A stretch of DNA of 64,000 bases, from the NCBI GenBank assembly GCA_964017145.1, contig OZ024841.1, positions 3,720,001 through 3,784,000 on the forward strand, given 5' to 3'. The notes under the pieces are model-generated. The model saw only the letters and a program-made list of their open reading frames with translations, made no database searches and was not told the origin of the DNA. The DNA comes from Agrocybe praecox. Taxonomy: Eukaryota > Basidiomycota > Agaricomycetes > Agaricales > Agrocybaceae. Position numbers and translations under genes: made by a program. Below, in pieces: positions 1-11,299 of the stretch (within the stretch, counting starts at the first letter, position 1; the number at the start of each line of letters is the position of its first letter).

Positions 1-2494
1 TGTGAAGACCGTTGAGCCCAGGCCTGCGTAGGCACTCCCAATCACCATCCGTTTCTTCAAATAAAATCGAATTACTTTCATCGAGTCTCCACTCGGGTTG
101 GAGGATAGCCCACCACTTCATCATTTGATCGCCATATGCAGTAGAAGAAATGATGTTTATAGGAGGACGCCACACAGAAGATCGCGCGCGTTGAATCCAA
201 TCGCCCACGCAACTCGGTCGGTTAGTTTTCTTCAATCTTTTCGCCCCAGAATAGCCGTTGCGCTGTTCGAATGTCATCCACACTTCGATCAGACAGTGCC
301 ATCGAGGCCCTAATCCTTCAGGTGCCTGTATCATCTCCAATGCCTTCTTAAACCACTCTTCGGCTCTAGGATGGGGTTGCAGGGGACCAGTAGTATCATC
401 GACCACCGTACTTGATGACGAAACACTCGTATCAGAGGAGGAGGATGAAATGCCGGAAGTACTTCTAGTAGAAGTATGGCCACGCAGACGCTTTCGTTCA
501 GGTAAGGGTGACCATTGTGAATCCAATCGCTTTCTTCTCTTCCGGCCGTTGCAGACCACCTCGGTATCTTGAGATACCGATACTTGCTCCAAATCTGATA
601 GAGTAAGTGGTGCTGAGAAGGCGAGCGAGAGAAAAGGAGCAGGAGGCGGCAGAGGAGACGGCAGAGGAGATGGCAGCTGTGGACTAGCAGGGGATGGCAG
701 AGGAGATGGCGGTTGTGAACGAGCAGGAGGTGGCAGAGGAGATGGCGGCTGCGAACGAGCAGGAGATGGCAAAAGAGATGGCGGCCGTGAACGAGCAGAA
801 GATGGCGGAGGAGATGGCAGCCGTGAATGAGCAGGAGATGGCGGAGGAGAAGGTGCCTGTGAGCGAGCAGGAGATGGCGGAGGAGATGGCGCCTGTGAGC
901 GAGCAGGATATGGTGGACAAGATGGAGGCTGTAAACGAGCAGGAGACGGTGCACAGGATGGCGGCTGTAAACGAGTAGGAGATGGCGGCTGTGAACAAGC
1001 AGGAGACAGTGCAGGAGACGGCGGTTGTGAATGAGCAGGAGGCAACGGTTGTGGACAAGCAGGAGGCGGTGGTTGTGAATGAGCATGAGACGGCGGCTGT
1101 GAGGGAACAGGAGACGATGGCCCAGGTGAACGAGCGGGAGACGGTGCCTGTGAATGAGAAGCAGGTGATGCAGGACACGGCTGGGAGGGAGAGGGAATCG
1201 TTGCGGTCTGCTCAAGAGCATTGACCGTTGCCCCAGCTTGCTCGAGGTCGTTGGCATCCAGAGTTGGGAAACCGTCTTCTGGATTTAAGGCACGCGCTTG
1301 ACACTCGCCGGGAGCTTTTAGAGAAAGTCAATAAATATGAATTTGAGTGACGAGAGACAAGAACGACTCACAAAAACATCTCCTCAGGTACTGCCCGTAT
1401 ATTGGTACAATAATCTTCTTGTACCGCAGACGTTCTGCCCGACCAAAATTCATCTTTACATCGCCGGTGGTTGTACCAGAATGGATACTATAAGTGAATG
1501 TTAATTGATATAGAAGATGAGTAAAAAATAAAATGCATACCTGACCACATTCAGACGCCCTCCATCTGCTGGCTCTGGACCTCCAGTTATAAGGGTAGCG
1601 TGCCACCCTGTCGCCTCGCATAAATGATCCAATATGGGCTGCACGAACTGCACAAGTCCTTGTATACATCTACAAGGGGAGACGAATCAGTAAAATTTCG
1701 AGACTATAGAAACCTACAAAACTCACCTTTGACGATCGACGGGTGCATTTGAAATTGGAGCTTTCAACTCCTTTTCCCAATTTGCAAATGCTACGGCATG
1801 CTCCTCTGCAGCCTGAAGATCCCAGCTATCCTGCTCCATGCACGAGAGAAGCTTGAACATGTCTCTTGCGATCCTTTCTCGACGAACAGCGAATGCACGG
1901 CGAGGCAAGTTATCAGCGATCACTTGCCTCTTCAACTCTTCTTCGATTTCCGCTCGATGGTTGACGCGCCAAAGATTAACAGGAGACCTGCGACGTGGAC
2001 GGGCGGTCGGTTGTCCAGTAAGCTTGCAGAGTAGCATCCGATAGGGATTTGAAGCGCCAGATTCTTTAGGATCAAGGTCATGATCCTTCATGAACTGGTA
2101 AGCCAGCCATCGCTTAATTTGCTACATGAGGAAATCAGCTACGTCATCGTTGTCATCGGTCACAGTCACAAAAACATACCGCTTTCCTGAATTCAACAAG
2201 TCTCTTCCGTTCATGGCGCCTCGCTAGCTCGTCTTGGAATTGGTCTGCTGTCATCGATCCCTCATCAACTGAACCTAGCTCAACGTCTGGAGCATTTTCG
2301 TCAACAGCGTTCAAGTGCTCTTGGGAAGGCTCTTCGTCGTGAGGCAATTCAATCGGGTACCGCTTGAAATATCGACGTTGAATAGTGGCGAGGGCATCCG
2401 CCGCGTAACCACCTTGTACTCCAGCTGCGTATACCTCCTTCTCAGAGAGAAGGAACTCCTTCCGTGACCCTTTGAACGATCCTGGGTTAACCAT
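1..2494 (-). CDS. Gene A1: uncharacterised Agaricomycete protein, HMG-box-like segment plus conserved C-terminal domain (3' end outside window)
   Basis: Five exons can be joined in frame on the minus strand: 2494-2180, 2121-1727, 1669-1541, 1487-1372 and 1315 to below 1. All use GT-AG introns of about 53-60 nt. The product starts MVNPGSFKG. A basic segment of exon 2 (RPRRRSPVNLW ... ERIARDMFKLL ... EEHAVAFANWEKEL) has the spacing of aromatic and basic residues of an HMG box. Exons 3-4 give GLVQFVQPILD and SGTTTGDVKMNFGRAERLRYKK. Exon 5 carries a long Pro/Ser/Arg repeat and then a Trp-rich domain (GDWIQRARS, WWAILQPEWR, RRPGLNGL). I know this layout as a recurrent uncharacterised Agaricomycete family; the function is unknown, and DNA binding is inferred only from the HMG-like part. 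A splice site pair lies just upstream of the ATG in both A copies, so a 5'-UTR intron is likely. No internal stop is seen as far as position 1. Confidence 0.75.
690..1175 (-). repeat. Coding minisatellite: Ser-Pro-Ala-Arg/His-Ser-Gln repeats in A1
   Basis: About 15 degenerate repeats of 24-33 bp, read on the minus strand, encode variants of SPARSQPP inside exon 5 of A1. Every unit is a multiple of three and the reading frame stays open, which argues that the region is translated. The paralogue A2 has a different, shorter Ser/Pro repeat (PSPAPS, SRAQSVLPSP) at the same place, so the linker evolves by unit expansion while its flanks stay conserved. Confidence 0.7.
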
Positions 2495-2614
2495 TCTACA
2501 GGTTATCAGGTAAGTCATCGTTCTCAAGCCCGTTCAAGGGAAATACTTACACGAACTTGCTAATTCTTGTCAACAGAAATTGAAGGAATGTGCGCGTAAA
2601 GAATATGAGGTCAG
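2495..2614. promoter_or_regulatory. 5' region of A1, probably shared with the original 5' exon of B1
   Basis: By comparison with pair 2, where the A and B start codons lie 97 bp apart, this stretch should hold the shared divergent promoter and the 5'-UTR intron of A1 (donor gtaagt just upstream of 2551, acceptor ctgtag next to the ATG). It ends at the target duplication of the solo LTR, which now separates it from B1. No TATA element is obvious. Confidence 0.45.
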
Positions 2615-3075
2615 TGTTAGAAATTGACAATAGTGTAACCAATAGTCAATAGACTTATAGTCAACAGTAAGGTCAAGTCTCAAATGCACAACAATGACTA
2701 GTCTTAATGAAAATAGTATATTGCTTCTGTATAACCAAAATCCCAATCTAGTGTCTTGAGTACTCCCCAGACATAGTAGGAATACTGCTTTGTTTGTTCC
2801 TATTTACCCCAAAAATCCCTAAGTGTGAATATAGGTGCCCACAATATTGCGTTCGAAATCAGTGGTGCACCAAACAAAGTTCTACGCTACATATTATATA
2901 CTGCCGGATTCGTCTCGTTGAGGAGATTCCGAATCCTGAAAGATCTCGTCCATAGCTGTACTCTATAAATAACTATTTACGAAATACTGTCCAAAAACAG
3001 GGAAAAACACCGAAATCTATGTAAAAGTCCATATATACAAGTCCAATTCAAAGTGTTTGATCACTAATTTCAACA
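2615..3075. mobile_element. Solo LTR, 461 bp, with 5-bp target site duplication
   Basis: The block starts TGTTAGAAATTG and ends TAATTTCAACA, so it has the TG...CA ends and short imperfect inverted termini of a retrotransposon LTR. It is flanked by a perfect 5-bp direct repeat, GTCAG, at 2610-2614 and 3076-3080. There is no internal retroelement coding sequence, so this is a solo LTR left by recombination. It sits between A1 and B1, at or near the place where the first exon of B1 should be. Superfamily (Gypsy or Copia) cannot be told. Confidence 0.8.
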
Positions 3076-3147
3076 GTCAGGGTGCGTCTATTATCTTCCA
3101 AATATTTTTGATTTAATCACGTATTTATTATCTAGATCTCCAAAGAA

Positions 3148-5382
3148 ATGGCGACGGCTCACGAAATCGACCCACCACCTAACGAAATCGGCCCACCACA
3201 TTTTCGGAACTCTTCCTCGTTGCGTACAGGGTTCTCCCAAAAGAACGTCTTCGAATACCCTATGCCGCAAATGGAAAATGAAGGGTACATACGTGGTGAG
3301 TTCTCCGTTTCATACTTGTTAACCGAATCACATAAAAAGCGTTCATCCAGACCTCCAATTTATCAACTACCATCATGCAACTCCCCAAACAAACCAACGC
3401 TCAGAAATCCTCTACGATCCCACGCACCGATCCCAATACCACATCGAACATGGTCGGATCCGTGCCTACCGTCGGCCAACTCAACAACGGCCCTGCAGGA
3501 AATAATCTTGCACCAGGTATATTCCACATTTATCGACCGTCCTTTTTTCTTTTTCTTTCTGATTTATGATTCGCTAGCGGCTGCACCTCCAAATCCTTCG
3601 ATCATCCGTACGTTACCCTTAATTAAAATGTATATCTCAGCTAACTCATTTCTCTTAGAACCTGATGTTGCCATGCAGCACGGGGCTTCCTACAACGCTA
3701 ACCATTCGGCGATTCGAGCACCCAACCCCTCTAATCTCATCCAACCACCCACTGCTCCTTTTGGTCCTAGCTATTACGTCGTTACGTCGGGCCAAGAGGT
3801 CGGAATATTTGAGACATGGCGAGTAAATTTTCTCTAATTTCTAGCGTCAATAGTCTAATCTAAAAGGATCATGTATAGGAGGATTGCTCACCTTCCTTTG
3901 GCCAATTTCAGGCTGCTCGCCTTCGCTAGCTTCTATACCTGGGATGAAGCAATCATGCATTACACCCAAGAGTTCAACAATGGCAACATCAGAATTGTTC
4001 GCAACGGTTTTTCTATGTCACTCTCACCATCACAAGTACCACAGATGGGTTTGACCCAATCGGCGGATCCTGGACGTGCCGTACCATCTTCAGTTTCTCG
4101 GGGAGGACCCACAGTACCAAATAGTAACCATGCTTCTGGCGCAATCACGGCGACCTCATCCACATCTGCAGATCCTGCAGGATCTGTTGATGATCCGATT
4201 TACGTTGCATCCACTGCACCTACCCCCGTGCGTCTTGGTACTCAAGCGCAGCCTATCCACATTCATTCCAGGGATAATACACCAATCTTAAGCATGCGTG
4301 GCGGAGCACAACATCAGGCCACAAATTCTCAAGTATCAGGCGAGAATTTGGGCACAGTTCTCGTACCAGATACTCCTATCCTGGTCACTCGTAGGCAAAA
4401 TCCTCGAGTCGTTGTTATTGATGACTCTGATGATGAACGTCTCGCTCATCTTCCATCTTATCGAGATGCAATTCCTCCATTTCGTACCCGTTCACCACCT
4501 CGTCTGCCACCTCGTCCACTTGGTTCACCATCTCGGATTTGTTCGCCACCACCGTCTCCCCTTAGCCGCCGTGCCAGCACACGCAGCATACGTGGGACCC
4601 GCAGCAGCCTTCAACTGTATTTCGGGCTACGAAAGAAAATCCCGAATCCCAACTCTAACTCAGGGTCTCGGGAAATTTTGAACACTACCGAAGCTGCAAA
4701 CTCTGCAACTAGCTCAGGGTCTGCAGCCGATCAGAGCAGAATTTTGACTGCGCTTGATGCCGCTCCACCCCTTTCAGCCCCAAGCAGGGATCATTTGGCA
4801 CCTACAGCCTTGTCCACGCTTCAGCCCCGTTCTTTTCCTATGAGCCCAGCCCCTACTACATCATCCACGCTTGTTTCGCCTGCATCTTCTATTCGCGACC
4901 AATCCAGTGGCCCTGCAGCCACTAGTACCCCACGAGTTCATCCTTTTCCTATCAGCCCACGTACACCAATTACACCTATGTCTGGGCAGCGCCGTTTCCA
5001 CCCTCTTTTCCCTGAAAGCTCACCTGAATTATCCGTTGACCGTCAACTCCATATGCAAGCCAGCTACCTTCGTTTCCTTGCTATACAAGCTTGTTTTGCT
5101 GAGGACAAAGAAAAGCAAGAAGCTATGGAAGTTGACGAAGCTCTTAGCCCAACCCCTTCTCCATCAACAAGTCAAATTGCCGGTTCCTCTGCCAGGGTGA
5201 CCTTCAACCCCACTCCTGAAATTTATACCATCAACCACGACAGTGATAGTAACAGTGAAAGCAACAATTCCGAGTCTGAGTTCAATGGCATCATTGATCT
5301 AACCCCTGAAGAATATGATCAGCTATATTCGACAATTGAAAACATTGATCCCAAGGGCAAAGGCAAGGACCGCATGCTCTAA
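3148..5382 (+). CDS. Gene B1: RNase H1 N-terminal-like domain protein with long disordered tail
   Basis: Proposed exons are 3148-3295, 3340-3516, 3578-3607, 3659-3818 and 3879-5382, in frame, about 672 residues. Exons 3659-3818 and 3879 onward join to YYVVTSGQEVGIFETW followed by LPLANFRLLAFASFYTWDEA, which matches the shape of the RNase H1 N-terminal (Cauli_VI) fold that binds RNA-DNA hybrids or double-stranded RNA in other proteins. The rest is Ser/Pro-rich and acidic. It includes VVVIDDSDDER, which resembles a SUMO-interacting motif, and ends LTPEEYDQLY then KGKGK. No catalytic RNase H domain is present. The intron at 3819-3878 must use a GC donor to stay in frame. The first two exons are less certain: ATG 3375 (MQLP, also present in B2) is an alternative start. 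The original first exon was probably lost to the solo LTR just upstream. Confidence 0.6.
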
Positions 5383-6636
5383 TTTTGCTTCATACTTGTA
5401 CGCCTCTTATGTCTACTCCCATTTTAATTCTTTTTTTTTTGCTGGTTTTATATGTAAATAATGATGCTTCTTTCTCTCTTAACATACCTTTCATTTCACA
5501 TTCTCGCCTGCCTTGTATGTCACTAATTCTGGTGCTACATATTTTGTTCTATAATTTTATTCCACATATCCCCCCATCCTCGTATATCACTACTAACTCT
5601 TGTGCTTTGCTCATGCTACATATTTCGTACTATACTCTTATCCTGCCTATCCCCTCAGATACCTTCTTTTAATATCTTGTGTTCATGGAATCATGTGTTT
5701 TATTCATTTTCATATAGACCCATATCTGTCGTGCATATAATGATATACTTTGTCTTCAACTATGAATATGATTGGTTCTTGGCCGAATATATGTGGGCAT
5801 TGAATTACCTGTCATTGAGAGTTAACAAAGAGCTAAACTGAAATAAGTAGTAACAACTGGCACCGAATAATGTGTCGTGAACTATGGATAATGTATGATG
5901 TATCGCGAAATATGGATGCTTGTGCCACACGTTACTTCGACTTTCTGAGATTTAACAGAAAATCGCACCTAATAGAACATATTCAATGACCTCAGCACAC
6001 ATCGTTTTGAACATCAAACGATTTGCGTCACGATAGTGGAGTAGAACCTGATGATGTCGTTCTCTGTGCTAGGAGGCTTCAGTGGCTTCAATCACAGAGT
6101 AGCATCTCTTGAGCTTACTTTAAATAATTATGTGTATTGAGGACGCATCAGTGGTCTATACAATAATCGATGTTTGTCCGAGTAGCTAGGCGGGAGTAAG
6201 AACGAGAACAAAATTTGAGATTGATTTCAGACCCAAATATTGACTCGTTGGTATCATCAGTGAATATCAACAAGATCTATGGAACTGTACATCTGAAATG
6301 AGAATTCCGTTTGAATTACTAGGTTAGGATCCGTGAAATATGTATTCGTTCAGCAGCTGCGAAGATACATATTTAGCATACTATTTAAGGTTGATGTCGT
6401 TCACCACTGCTCTCATTCCGACTCATTTTTCTTTGACTCAACTTGACATATATATTCTTAGATTTGTTCCAGGTTCGAATACTAGTAGGATGATTCATGT
6501 ACTCAAAAAGAGTACATCGAGTAGCAAAACTGATGAAAAAATACATTCAAAAAAATAAAACTACCATACATGCGTTGCTGGCTGGCTAGTAACTGGTGTG
6601 CGGAACTATGTCATGCCTAACTACAAAATTCCCTAT
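5383..6636. other. 3' flank of B1 and intergenic DNA
   Basis: AT-rich sequence with no convincing gene. The first few hundred bases, with T-rich stretches, are probably the 3' UTR of B1. Short open frames here have no recognisable domain or splice structure. Confidence 0.5.
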
Positions 6637-7188
6637 CTAGCATGCTGCATTACCCTCGTATTTAGCTAAGAAAGAGAGGCCCAATCGCCAGCGAGTTTTG
6701 TTCTTGAGTTCTTCGAGCACCCTTTGCCACGGAGTCAAGGTTTCATAGTAGTCGGTTGCTTTCATAAATTTGTTACTGACCCAGCGAAAGAGGCCTCCCG
6801 CGGCGTACTGCATAAAAGAGTAGCGATTCTCGCCAGACGAGATGACGGTATTTGAATGAGCGATAACTGCGGACGGAATAAGGATGGTGGATCCAGGCGG
6901 AAATTCGATAACTAAGCCACATTCCCATAGAATCAAATGACCTCCTTTGGTAGGGTCGTAGTTTCCCAAACCCGTTATTGCGCACCAGCCGAACGCAAGG
7001 TTGTTGAAATCGCGATGCTTCCAGCATACCGTTTGTGGCCCCATGTTGAATGTTGTTGAAGGAAGGATGCTGGTGTCGAAGACGCGCTCCAAGGTGGGGT
7101 CGTGCTCGTAGAGGTGGCTGAGGTTCTGTGTTGTAGTCGTGAAGATTGGGGGCCCAAGTGACCATCACATCTGGGTACGCATGTAGTT
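6637..7188 (-). pseudogene. C-terminal fragment of a fungal TET/JBP-type 2-oxoglutarate/Fe(II) dioxygenase
   Basis: The minus frame from about 7137 to the TAG at 6637 reads NLSHLYEHDP, FNMGPQTVCWKHRDFNN, FGWCAITGLGNYD, GGHLILWECGLVIEFPPGS, IPSAVIAHSN and ENRYSFMQYAAGGLFRW. These are hallmarks of the fungal TET/JBP family: the HxD iron ligands (H-R-D), the distal His (IAHSN) and the Arg (ENRYSF) that holds 2-oxoglutarate. In this family the enzymes oxidise 5-methylcytosine, and mushroom genomes carry expanded sets often linked to DNA transposons. Upstream the frame hits a TGA, and at 7188 the homology stops exactly where an inverted-repeat element end begins (7189). The N-terminal half is missing, so this is most likely a truncated relic although the visible catalytic core residues are intact. 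Confidence 0.8.
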
Positions 7189-7690
7189 CACCTGTAGCAG
7201 CTGCCTTTATATATGAATATAAGGTAGTTGCCTATACTAAAGTATACATCCTGGTAGGCAGTTTGCTACCTTCCGCTTTCGGACACCTCACCTCTGAGGG
7301 AGAGACATTGCCGGGGCTGCCGGAGCTGCTCACAGGGGGCGGGCACAGGTAAATACGTGTAAACAACGCCGGGAACAGCGTCCCCGAGGTGCCCGCCGCT
7401 GTAATTAGGCTCCTGTGCTGCGTCGGGCATTGTTCGGGGCCCGGAAAAAGCTCAGATATAATGTAAGAATATTTTTTGATTTTTTGGCACCCTTTGCGCC
7501 ATCAAAAGAGGGCGGGACGGGGTGGATGGCAAAACATAAAAGTGGATGACGTGTTATTTTTAGCGTATTTTGAACATTTTGGGCGCTGCGCTATTTTTAA
7601 ATATGATATAATCATTTTAGGTACTATATTTATTTTATATACACGTGTTACCTAGATTAGATCAGATATCTAAAAAAGCGACTTGCTGGT
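7189..7690 (+). mobile_element. E0: solitary left end of the large inverted-repeat element family
   Basis: Starts CACCTGTAGCAGCT, like the left end of E1 at 11643, and stays similar for about 500 bp: TTTCGGACACC, the GC-rich block with GGGCGGGCACAGG, and the AT-rich inner part with TAGATTAGAT. Beyond about 7690 similarity is lost. No partner right end with a matching 7-bp flank was found, so it is either one end of a rearranged element or a deletion derivative. The remaining 320 bp up to gene A2 (7691-8010) show no feature. Confidence 0.7.
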
Positions 7691-8010
7691 TTCTATTTTT
7701 ATTTTCGGGCTCGTCATAATGACATCATGCTCAGATTATCTATTTCTATCAGCCGTTCTAATCCTGTTAATCGGCACTTCGGCAGACTATCGACTTGTCT
7801 AGGCCTTTGTGCACTATAAATAAATCTGACATATTTCGCCGCTACGCAAAACAGAATACTATTACCCCAACGAATATCATTCTTCGGGACTTGAAGAATT
7901 ATTAGAAGCTAAGAATGTATCATAGATACTGCTCAAGATGTATTATTATGTGGCATTGTACGATACGAACAAAAGACGTGACTACATGACTACTATACCA
8001 AAAAGTAATA

Positions 8011-10700
8011 TTAAACAGCAACGGACGAAAGATGACTACAAACTGCAATAAAATCCTCGATAATCAACGACCATTGCGCGTAAATTGCTGAATTTTTTTG
8101 TGCTCCGATACCTCCGTAAAACAGTGCAGTGATGACGCTAAAAAGTCCGTTGAGGCCAGGTCTACAAAGGGCTTCCCAATCACCATCTATTCGGCTGAAA
8201 TCGATGGTTCCTTTGTTGTCGAGTCTCCATTCGGGTTGTAATACCGTCCACCACATGAGCAATTGGTCGATGTATTGAGATGTCGAAATTGAATTGATGA
8301 GAGGGCGCCACGTAGCAAGTCTAGCACGTTGAATCCAGTCGCCTACACAAGTAGGTCAATATGTGGTCTTCAACCTCTTGATCTCAGTGTAACGATGCCG
8401 ATCTTCGAACGCCATCCATTCTTCGAGGAGACGCCGCCAATTAGGTCCAAGGTTTTCAGGCGCCTGTAGCATCCGTAGAGCTTGCTTGAACCATGCCGGT
8501 GCATTAGGGCTAGGTTCCAAAGAGGGAGAATCATCCGCGACGATGGTGGCAGACGACGAATCAGTTGTCCGAGATAGGGCCGACAATGAGCCAGCACTGG
8601 TACAAGATCGCTTTGGTGGAGATCCCTCCAAGACTTTGGCCCTGTTCTTCAGCCCTATTTCTCCCATATCCCACTCATTCTTCTCCCTCTTTCTTCCTCG
8701 TTGAGGTTTGGGGTGAGGCAAGATAACTTCTTGGCAAGCAGTGGGAGGAAGAACCACGTCGGGTGAAGGAGAAACTACATCGTTGAGTTGAGAGTCGTGA
8801 ATGATAGATGGACGCGGAGAACACTGAGGAGATGGCAGGACCGACTGTGCACGAGAAGATGGAGGGGAAGGTGGATAAGATGGTGCGGGTGAAGGAGGAA
8901 TTCCATCGTTGAGTTGAGAGCCGTGAATGAAAGATGGACGCGGAGAACGCTGAGGAGATGCCAGCAGGACCGACTGTGCACGAGAAGGTGTACGAGAAGG
9001 TGGATAAGACGGCGCGCAAGATGGTGCGGGCGAAGGAGAAATTCCATCGTTGAGTTGAGAGTCGTGAATGAGAGATGGAGGCGGAGAGCACCGAGGAGAT
9101 GGCAGGACCGACTGTGCACGAGAAGGTGCAGGAGAAGGTACATGAGACTGTGCGCAAGATTGTGCACGAGAGAGAGCAGCCGAATGATCAGGGGTTTCCT
9201 TTGAAGGATTCACCGGGAGGTCTGTAGGAAGGAATATGCCCAACGTCATTCCCGGAGTAGGCACAGGATGTGTGATAGGCACTGTTGGAGAAACGGGTGA
9301 GAAATCCGCATTTAAATCGACGTTCGAAGACGACCAGGAAACGTCTGCGACTAGTCCAATTTCAGGTAGCGGAGAGCTAGACCCAGCTCGAGCCGCAGTT
9401 TGCTCCAAAGTGTCGATCGTGGCCCCAGCTTCCTCAATTTCTTTGGCATCCAATGCCGGATATCCTTCTTCGACGTCCAAAGCGCGTGCCTGACATTCAG
9501 TACGAGCTGAATAAACGAATGAATATCGTCGTGCAATGATACGCTGTATTCAAAACTTACAAAAACATTGCTTGAGATATTGGCCATATATTGGCACAAT
9601 GCTTTTCTTGTAGCGAGCGCGTTCAGCGCGACCAAAGTTCATCTTGATGTCGCCGCTCGTGGTACCGGAATGAACACTAATATACAGATGTAAGTACCCT
9701 AGCCAGCAAGTACCATACAACCGAGAACATACCTGACAACATTCAAACGTCCGCCGTGGGCTGGCTCTGGTCCGCCGGTAATCAGGGTGGCATGCCACCC
9801 AGTTGCTTCGCACAAAAGATCGAGAATAGGCTGCACAAATCGAACAAGTCCCTGAATACATTTGTGAGAAAATTGTATTTAAAAAAATCGTAGACCAAGA
9901 GTAGAAATAAATACACACTTTTGTCGGTCAGCCGCAGCTACTGAGATTGGGGTTTTTAAGCCTTCTTCCCATCTAGCGAGTGCGATGGCGTGTTCTTCCG
10001 AAGCTTGGACCCCCCATCCCTCTTGCTCCACAGCTGGAAGTTGCTTGAACATATCCCTCGCAATCTTCTCTCGACGAACTGCGCAAGCACGATGAGGCAA
10101 GCTTTCCGCGAGCACTTGCCTCTTCAATTCGGCCTCGATTTCGTGACGATAGGACATCCGCCATATGTTAACAGGTGCTTTACGGCGTGGACGAGTAGTG
10201 GTTTGGCCGGTGAGTTTACATATCAAAGTACGATAGGGATTATCAGCACCCGAGTCCTGAGGGTCAAGGTCGTGGTCTTTCATATACTGGTAGGCCAACC
10301 AACGTTTAATTTGCTGCACAAAACGATAAGACGTCATCAGATTTATCGATTATCTGTGACAAAGTCACAACGACCGTGTACGCACCGCTTTTCTAAACTC
10401 CAATAACTTCTTTCTCATTTGACGTTGTAGGGTCACTTCTTCCAGTTCTTCAGGGCTCAGTGTTGCCTCGTCTATCGGTGCAAGCTCCTCGTCCGGCCCA
10501 TCATCGTCAACAGCGAGCAACTCCTCTGGTGTGGGCTCCACGTCGTGAGGCAGATCAACGGGAAATCGCTTAAAATAGCGACGCTGAATAGTCGCGACGG
10601 CATCTGCAGTGTAGCCACCAGCAACACCAGCAACGTATGTCTCCTTCTCCCGAAGTAGGAAATCCTTACGCGCTCCTTTGAAAGACCCGGGGTTTACCAT
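8011..10700 (-). pseudogene. Gene A2: paralogue of A1, probably inactivated
   Basis: Exons correspond one-to-one to A1 with identical lengths: 10700-10386 (315), 10313-9919 (395), 9861-9733 (129), 9676-9561 (116) and 9506-8011. The protein is clearly homologous: MVNPGSFKGARKDF, RPRRKAPVNIW, SGTTSGDIKMNFGRAER, then a Ser/Pro-rich linker and the Trp-rich C-terminal domain (WWTVLQPEWRLD, LCRPGLNGLFSVITALF). Two lesions are visible. The acceptor before exon 3 reads AA instead of AG at 9862-9863, and the next AG would shift the frame. An in-frame TGA lies at 8356-8358 where A1 has CGA, 114 codons before the natural TAA at 8011. Both changes fit C:G to T:A transition. A truncated product from a different splice form cannot be excluded. 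The full-length C-terminus seen here also indicates how A1 continues beyond the window. Confidence 0.75.
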
Positions 10701-10797
10701 TCTATGCAAAGCCGATAAGTCAAATCTCAAGCATCACAAAATCGAAAACCTACATATCAATCCGTTTACTGTGAGCGCGAAGGAGTAGGAGAGCAGG
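10701..10797. promoter_or_regulatory. 97-bp divergent intergenic region between A2 and B2
   Basis: Only 97 bp separate the proposed start codons of A2 (10700, minus) and B2 (10798, plus), so both must be transcribed from overlapping promoters. On the A2 side the sequence contains a splice donor (gtaggt) and an acceptor (gcatag) directly before the ATG, as in A1, suggesting a conserved 5'-UTR intron. No clear TATA box is visible. Confidence 0.5.
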
Positions 10798-11299
10798 ATG
10801 GGCAATAAAAAGTTACAGGTATGTACACATAACCTCTTTAATTATTTTTCGCGTCATTTACGAGATCTAACAGAGTCAGATCTCCGATGAAGGACTCCGA
10901 AAGCAAGGCATCAATATCGAAAATGCGTCCACAAACGAGATATCAACCCTGCCGCCTCGTCTTTCCTCAGGGTCTTTCTCTGCAGAAAATTCCCCAAGTC
11001 CTATCCTATATATGGCTAATAGAACGGAGACGAAATCGTGAGTTTGCGTCTGTTTTCGGACAACCAAATTGACATAAAAGGCGTGAAGTTTAGGCCAGCA
11101 AACCATCCCCAATTTCTCAAGTAATATGCAGCTCCCAAACTCTTCTAACTCTCAACTCCGCTCTGCTGGACCTCCAGCCCCCCTCACGGATACCCCTCTT
11201 GATACAACCTCGTCCATAGCGGACAATCAACTCAACGCTACTGGTACGTTCGAGGCCCATATTCCTCATTTCGTAGCTTACACCCCCCGATTTCTTTAG

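Noticed and set aside
331..1257. Alternative His/Leu-rich and Ser/Thr-rich minus-strand proteins over the A1 linker
   Set aside because: They are other frames of the codon repeat. Only the Pro/Ser/Arg frame joins in phase with conserved exons on both sides.
3375..3375. ATG 3375 (MQLP) as the only start of B1
   Set aside because: Kept as an alternative. Upstream exons in B1 and B2 can both be joined in frame to it without stops and share an IS(K/D)E ... FS motif, so a longer N-terminus is favoured, though only by sequence.
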